From NCBI GenBank assembly GCA_026389635.1, contig JAPLHM010000277.1, positions 1 through 8,599 on the forward strand: DNA of 8,599 bases. Direction: 5' to 3'. The position numbers were made by a program, and so were the translations under genes. This DNA is from Chloroflexota bacterium. GTDB lineage: Bacteria; Chloroflexota; Dehalococcoidia; GIF9; UBA5629. Below the pieces are notes generated by a model. It saw nothing but the letters and a program-made list of their open reading frames with translations, searched no databases and was not told the origin of the DNA. Of the stretch, positions 5,270 through 8,599 are shown one piece after another. Position 1 is the first letter of the stretch; each line of letters starts with the position of its first letter.

Positions 5270-6931
5270 ATGATTACTTTGATACGACGCAGTTGGAAAA
5301 TGGCGGTCTCCCCAGGGATGCTGCCGGTTATTTCAGTATTACTGCTCGCAATGCTGTCCGGCATACTGTTGATGCCTTCCCGCGCCTATGCCACGTCAAT
5401 TGCACTGGACCCCGTCTCGGGCCAATCAGGCACGCAGATTACCCTGACCGGTGACGGGTTCATAGGTAAGATGGCGACAATCTACTGGGATGATAAGAAA
5501 ATTGCTCAAAACGTTCCCATTTCCAAGTCGGGACAGATCAATTATCAATTCGAGGTGCCGCCTGCATCCAGGGGCAGCCACACTGTGAAGGTAACAGATG
5601 ACAGCAACTGGTCAAATATAACCGCTTCCTCCAACTTTTCAGTCAGTCCAAGCATTATCAGCGAGCCCCCCTGGGGCAAGATCAATACACGTATATTCAT
5701 GTTCGGCTACGGCTTTGCGCCCAACGAGGGCGGAATAAAATTCACATGGGACGGCAAGCCGCTGTCCAAATCGCCTATCCAGGCTGATAAACTGGGCGCA
5801 TGGAGCATGCAGTTCGACGTGCCCACCGCGCCAAAGGGCGAATACATCATCAATGCCTCCGGTGACTCCACCGCTCCGGGCGAAGTCACCGCCCTGAAAT
5901 TTACTGTCTCGCCCTTCTGCAAATCAACGCCCGCATCAGGACCTGTGGGAACTAAAATAACCATCACAGGCGTAGGTTTCAGGCCGGGCGAAGACGGGCT
6001 AACCTTCACGTGGGACGGGCCCATAATCGATACCAATGTGGTGGCCCAGCCAAACGGTACATTCAGCTTTGTCATCACTGTACCGCCGTCTGTCAAGGGA
6101 AGACACATACTGGGCATTTACGGCAGCAGCTTTACACCAATCGGAATTGTGCCTGACCTTGAATTTGAAGTCACCCCCGGCATTCGGCTCAAGCCCAGCG
6201 GCGTCATCAACAGCAGGGACCTGAGGATAGACGGAAGCGGGTTCAATGCCGATGAGATTATCGCTATCAAATACGATACACTGTCAACGGACGCCACAGC
6301 CACTACCGATGCTAAAGGCAATTTCGGCCTGACCATGAAGGCACCCTCCAGGCCGGGCAAAGAACACACCGTGGAAGCGGCGGGGAACAAGGGCGGCGTT
6401 GCCCAGGCCAGCTATACGTCGGGTTCATTGCCGCCACCGTCAATTCAGCTTCTCTCCCCCGGTCCCGGGGCCACCTTATACATTTATAATTCTGTATTAG
6501 ATGCCATGGCAGGAATGCTTAAGTCACCGGGCAGCCTGTTCGGGATTGGCCCCACCCCACAGCAAGGCGGCGCCGATACTTCCCTTGCCGTGATGACCTG
6601 GTCAGCAGACGCGGTCCAACCCGGGCTCAAATACTCTCTGCAAATATCAAAAATGCCTGATTTCACCGGCATGGCCGTCCAGAAAGACAATGTAAGCGGC
6701 GCCTCATTTAACCTGTTACAATCCATGCTGCCCGCTGCAGGGACATATTACTGGCGTGTCAGGGCAGTCAACGATGCGGGTGATATCGGGCCGTGGTCTA
6801 ACTCCTGGAAATTCGACTCGTCGGCCGCCTCACCCCTGGTACTGGCTATTATTTTTACCATTATAGTGCTGTTACTGGCTATAATAATCTTCGGCATCAT
6901 AGCGCTGGTCAGCAGGAGCAGGTACAGCTAA
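5270..6931 (+). CDS. Secreted, membrane-anchored IPT/TIG-repeat surface protein
   Basis: The 553-residue protein starts with a signal peptide: basic LIRRSWK, a hydrophobic core (about 17-36) and a likely cleavage site after PSRAYA. Four Ig-like repeats of 80-90 residues follow (about 43-127, 128-215, 216-303 and 304-384). Each opens with a proline-rich PVSG/SGPVGT-type turn and an xITITGxGF strand, contains an FTWDG-like strand in repeats 2 and 3, and mostly ends FxVSP. These resemble IPT/TIG domains. A fibronectin-III-like domain (about 389-518, LKYSLQISKMPDFTGMA and YYWRVRAVNDAGDIGPWSN) and a C-terminal helix (522-547) followed by basic SRSRYS come next. The bulk should face outward with a short cytoplasmic tail. 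An in-frame TTG at 5237 is an alternative start; the ATG gives a normal signal peptide. No strong ribosome site is seen. The role is probably adhesion or envelope structure. Confidence 0.85.
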   Translation: MITLIRRSWKMAVSPGMLPVISVLLLAMLSGILLMPSRAYATSIALDPVSGQSGTQITLTGDGFIGKMATIYWDDKKIAQNVPISKSGQINYQFEVPPASRGSHTVKVTDDSNWSNITASSNFSVSPSIISEPPWGKINTRIFMFGYGFAPNEGGIKFTWDGKPLSKSPIQADKLGAWSMQFDVPTAPKGEYIINASGDSTAPGEVTALKFTVSPFCKSTPASGPVGTKITITGVGFRPGEDGLTFTWDGPIIDTNVVAQPNGTFSFVITVPPSVKGRHILGIYGSSFTPIGIVPDLEFEVTPGIRLKPSGVINSRDLRIDGSGFNADEIIAIKYDTLSTDATATTDAKGNFGLTMKAPSRPGKEHTVEAAGNKGGVAQASYTSGSLPPPSIQLLSPGPGATLYIYNSVLDAMAGMLKSPGSLFGIGPTPQQGGADTSLAVMTWSADAVQPGLKYSLQISKMPDFTGMAVQKDNVSGASFNLLQSMLPAAGTYYWRVRAVNDAGDIGPWSNSWKFDSSAASPLVLAIIFTIIVLLLAIIIFGIIALVSRSRYS

Positions 6932-6966
6932 GGGACTGATACCTGCTGATTTTTCATTTTAATACG

Positions 6967-8262
6967 ATGACGCAGTTAGAATTTGCCCGCAAAGGGATGG
7001 TCACTCCCGAGATGAAACAGGTTGCCAAAGCCGAGCAACTCGATGATGGCTACCTCTGCCGGAACATAGCCTCAGGCAGTGCTGTGATCCCTGCCAATGT
7101 CAATCACCGGGTGAGCGGCGCCTGCGGCATCGGAAAGGGACTCAAGATTAAGGTCAATGCCAATATCGGCACTTCGTCCGACGTGGGCACAATCACGGGT
7201 GAACTGGAAAAACTCCAGGTATCGATCAAGTACGGGACCGACACGGTCATGGACCTCAGCACGGGCGGTGATATCAGGACGGTGCGGCGGGCCATTTTGA
7301 AGCAGAGCAGCGTTCCCATCGGCACAGTCCCCATATACCAGGCTATGATCGAGGCCGGCGAAAAGTATGGGCCGATTGTCAAGGCCACGGCTGACGATAT
7401 ATTCAGGGCCATCGAGGAACAGGCCGCTGAAGGGGTAGACTTTATCACGGTTCACTGCGGCGTAACTCAAAGTGCCGTAAAGTCTTTGAAAAGCCAGCGC
7501 CGCGTGACAGACGTGGTCTCGCGGGGAGGGGCTTTCCTGCTGGGCTGGATGCTTTACAACGAGAAAGAGAACCCGCTTTACGAAAACTATGACCGGCTCC
7601 TCGATATCGCTGTCAGGTATGATGTTACGCTGAGCCTGGGTGACGGCATGAGGCCGGGCAGCCTGGCCGATGCCTCCGACCGTCCCCAGATACAGGAGCT
7701 GATCACGCTGGGTGAGCTGGTAGAGCGTGCCTGGGAGGCAGGGGTACAGGTCATGGTGGAGGGACCGGGGCACCTGCCATTGGACCATATCGCAATGAAT
7801 ATGCAGTTGCAGAAGAGCCTGTGCAAAGGGGCGCCCTTTTATGTGCTCGGACCGCTGGTAACAGACATAGGCGCCGGCTATGATCACATCACCGGCGCCA
7901 TCGGTGGGGCCATTGCGGGCGCATACGGTGCGGATTTCCTCTGCTATGTGACACCGGCCGAACATCTTTCTCTTCCCGATGTTGAGGACGTCAGGAACGG
8001 GGTAATTGCCTCCCGTATAGCCGCTCACGCGGCGGACATCATCAGGAGCCACGGCAGGGCGGCGGATTGGGACCGCAAAATGTCCACGGCCCGCAAAGGC
8101 CTGGACTGGGATGCGCAGGCCGATTTATCCATCGATCCCGAAAAGGCCAGGGAAGTCCGGTCCAGATATGCGGTGAAGGGGCGTGCCTGCAGCATGTGCG
8201 GGGAATACTGCGCCATGGACCTGGTTGAAAAGTACCTGGGAATTTCAGCCAATAAATGTTAA
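6967..8262 (+). CDS. thiC: Phosphomethylpyrimidine synthase ThiC
   Basis: This enzyme converts 5-aminoimidazole ribotide to the hydroxymethylpyrimidine phosphate of thiamine, using a radical SAM-type 4Fe-4S cluster in the cytoplasm. The 431-residue length fits the short ThiC form; the proteobacterial form exceeds 600. Recognisable blocks are the N-terminal MTQLEFARKG, SRGGAF (185-190), DGMRPG (226-231), EGPGH (264-268), GPLVTDIGAGYDHI (295-308) and TPAEH (329-333). Probable zinc ligands are His268 or 269 and His333 by position relative to characterised ThiC. The C-terminal cluster cysteines are 408, 411 and 415 (CSMCGEYC), spaced CX2CX3C. The ATG at 6967 matches the family's usual N-terminus but has no clear Shine-Dalgarno sequence. 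It lies 35 bp after the surface-protein gene and no TPP riboswitch is visible in that gap. Confidence 0.97.
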   Translation: MTQLEFARKGMVTPEMKQVAKAEQLDDGYLCRNIASGSAVIPANVNHRVSGACGIGKGLKIKVNANIGTSSDVGTITGELEKLQVSIKYGTDTVMDLSTGGDIRTVRRAILKQSSVPIGTVPIYQAMIEAGEKYGPIVKATADDIFRAIEEQAAEGVDFITVHCGVTQSAVKSLKSQRRVTDVVSRGGAFLLGWMLYNEKENPLYENYDRLLDIAVRYDVTLSLGDGMRPGSLADASDRPQIQELITLGELVERAWEAGVQVMVEGPGHLPLDHIAMNMQLQKSLCKGAPFYVLGPLVTDIGAGYDHITGAIGGAIAGAYGADFLCYVTPAEHLSLPDVEDVRNGVIASRIAAHAADIIRSHGRAADWDRKMSTARKGLDWDAQADLSIDPEKAREVRSRYAVKGRACSMCGEYCAMDLVEKYLGISANKC

Positions 8263-8282
8263 AAGGGATACTATGTCGTTAG

Positions 8283-8599
8283 ATGAAGGCAGAAGTAATT
8301 TCGATCGGCACTGAGCTCCTGCTCGGCGAGATAACGGATCTGAACGCCGCTTATCTGGCCAGCCAGCTGCCTTTACTCGGAATAGATCTGCATTTTATAT
8401 CCACCGTAGGTGACAACAGGCAAAGGCTCATCGAAACCCTCAGTCATTCCTGGCAGAGGTCTGACATCATTATCACCACGGGAGGGCTGGGGCCAACTGA
8501 GGATGATATCACCCGCGAGGCAATCGCAGATTTTTTCGGGGAACCCATCTCGATCGACCAATCCCTGGTAAGCCAGTTCAAGGAATTGTTCAGCCTTTT
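8283..8599 (+). CDS. cinA: CinA-family protein, N-terminal part (runs off window)
   Basis: The first 105 codons of a CinA protein are present and the rest lies beyond the edge. The start MKAEVISIGTELLLGEITDL and the motif TTGGLGPTEDDITREAIA (about residues 65-82) are hallmarks of the MoaB/MogA-like (MoCF) domain that forms the N-terminal half of CinA. The family is described as competence/damage-inducible. Many members are nicotinamide-mononucleotide deamidases or ADP-ribose pyrophosphatases that recycle NAD by-products; whether the C-terminal amidase domain exists here cannot be seen. A TAG immediately precedes the ATG in frame, so the start cannot lie further upstream. It begins 20 bp after thiC and is probably co-transcribed with it. 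Confidence 0.95.
   Translation, partial: MKAEVISIGTELLLGEITDLNAAYLASQLPLLGIDLHFISTVGDNRQRLIETLSHSWQRSDIIITTGGLGPTEDDITREAIADFFGEPISIDQSLVSQFKELFSL

Noticed and set aside
6932..6966. TPP riboswitch upstream of thiC
   Set aside because: The gap is only 35 bp and lacks the conserved THI-box elements. No such element was seen in the upstream gene.
7072..8052. 326-codon minus-strand frame
   Set aside because: It is the complement of thiC; the plus-strand frame carries all ThiC motifs.
1..8599. CRISPR array, toxin-antitoxin pair or defence system
   Set aside because: No regularly spaced repeats, nuclease, methylase or paired small toxin/antitoxin frames were found on either strand.

Overview
The window looks like chromosomal DNA of an anaerobic bacterium, most likely a Dehalococcoidia-type member of the Chloroflexota. 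This is inferred from three things: the short (about 430-residue) form of ThiC, a secreted protein built from IPT/TIG-like repeats with a C-terminal anchor helix, and general protein texture. No rRNA or other phylogenetic marker is present, so the assignment is tentative.

Layout. The left end (1-1104, minus strand) holds a saccharopine-dehydrogenase-like NAD(P) oxidoreductase that runs off the edge. The right part (5100-8599, plus strand) holds a surface-anchored IPT/TIG-repeat protein, thiC (thiamine pyrimidine synthesis) and the start of cinA, closely spaced and in one direction. A tRNA-Asp(GUC) gene on the minus strand (5026-5099) has its own good promoter and sits at the boundary.

The middle part, about 1182-5019, is visibly richer in A+T and reads as an accessory segment. 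It carries a four-helix membrane protein of unknown role, a small TPR lipoprotein, a second TPR protein that overlaps a small multi-helix membrane protein, an alpha/beta-hydrolase pseudogene that has lost its catalytic serine region, a stray tRNA 3' fragment, and the C-terminal remnant of a helix-turn-helix protein.

The main finding explains that middle part. The last 12 nucleotides of tRNA-Asp plus 6 flanking bases (18 bp, 5020-5037) are repeated exactly, in the same orientation, at 1164-1181. This is the classic footprint of site-specific integration into the 3' end of a tRNA gene. It suggests a degraded island of about 3.86 kb inserted between tRNA-Asp and the dehydrogenase gene. No intact integrase remains; the truncated helix-turn-helix reading frame that abuts the tRNA may be its relic.

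The flanking genes look like ordinary housekeeping functions. The island genes have no clear common pathway. No CRISPR array, complete insertion sequence, riboswitch or convincing intrinsic terminator was seen.
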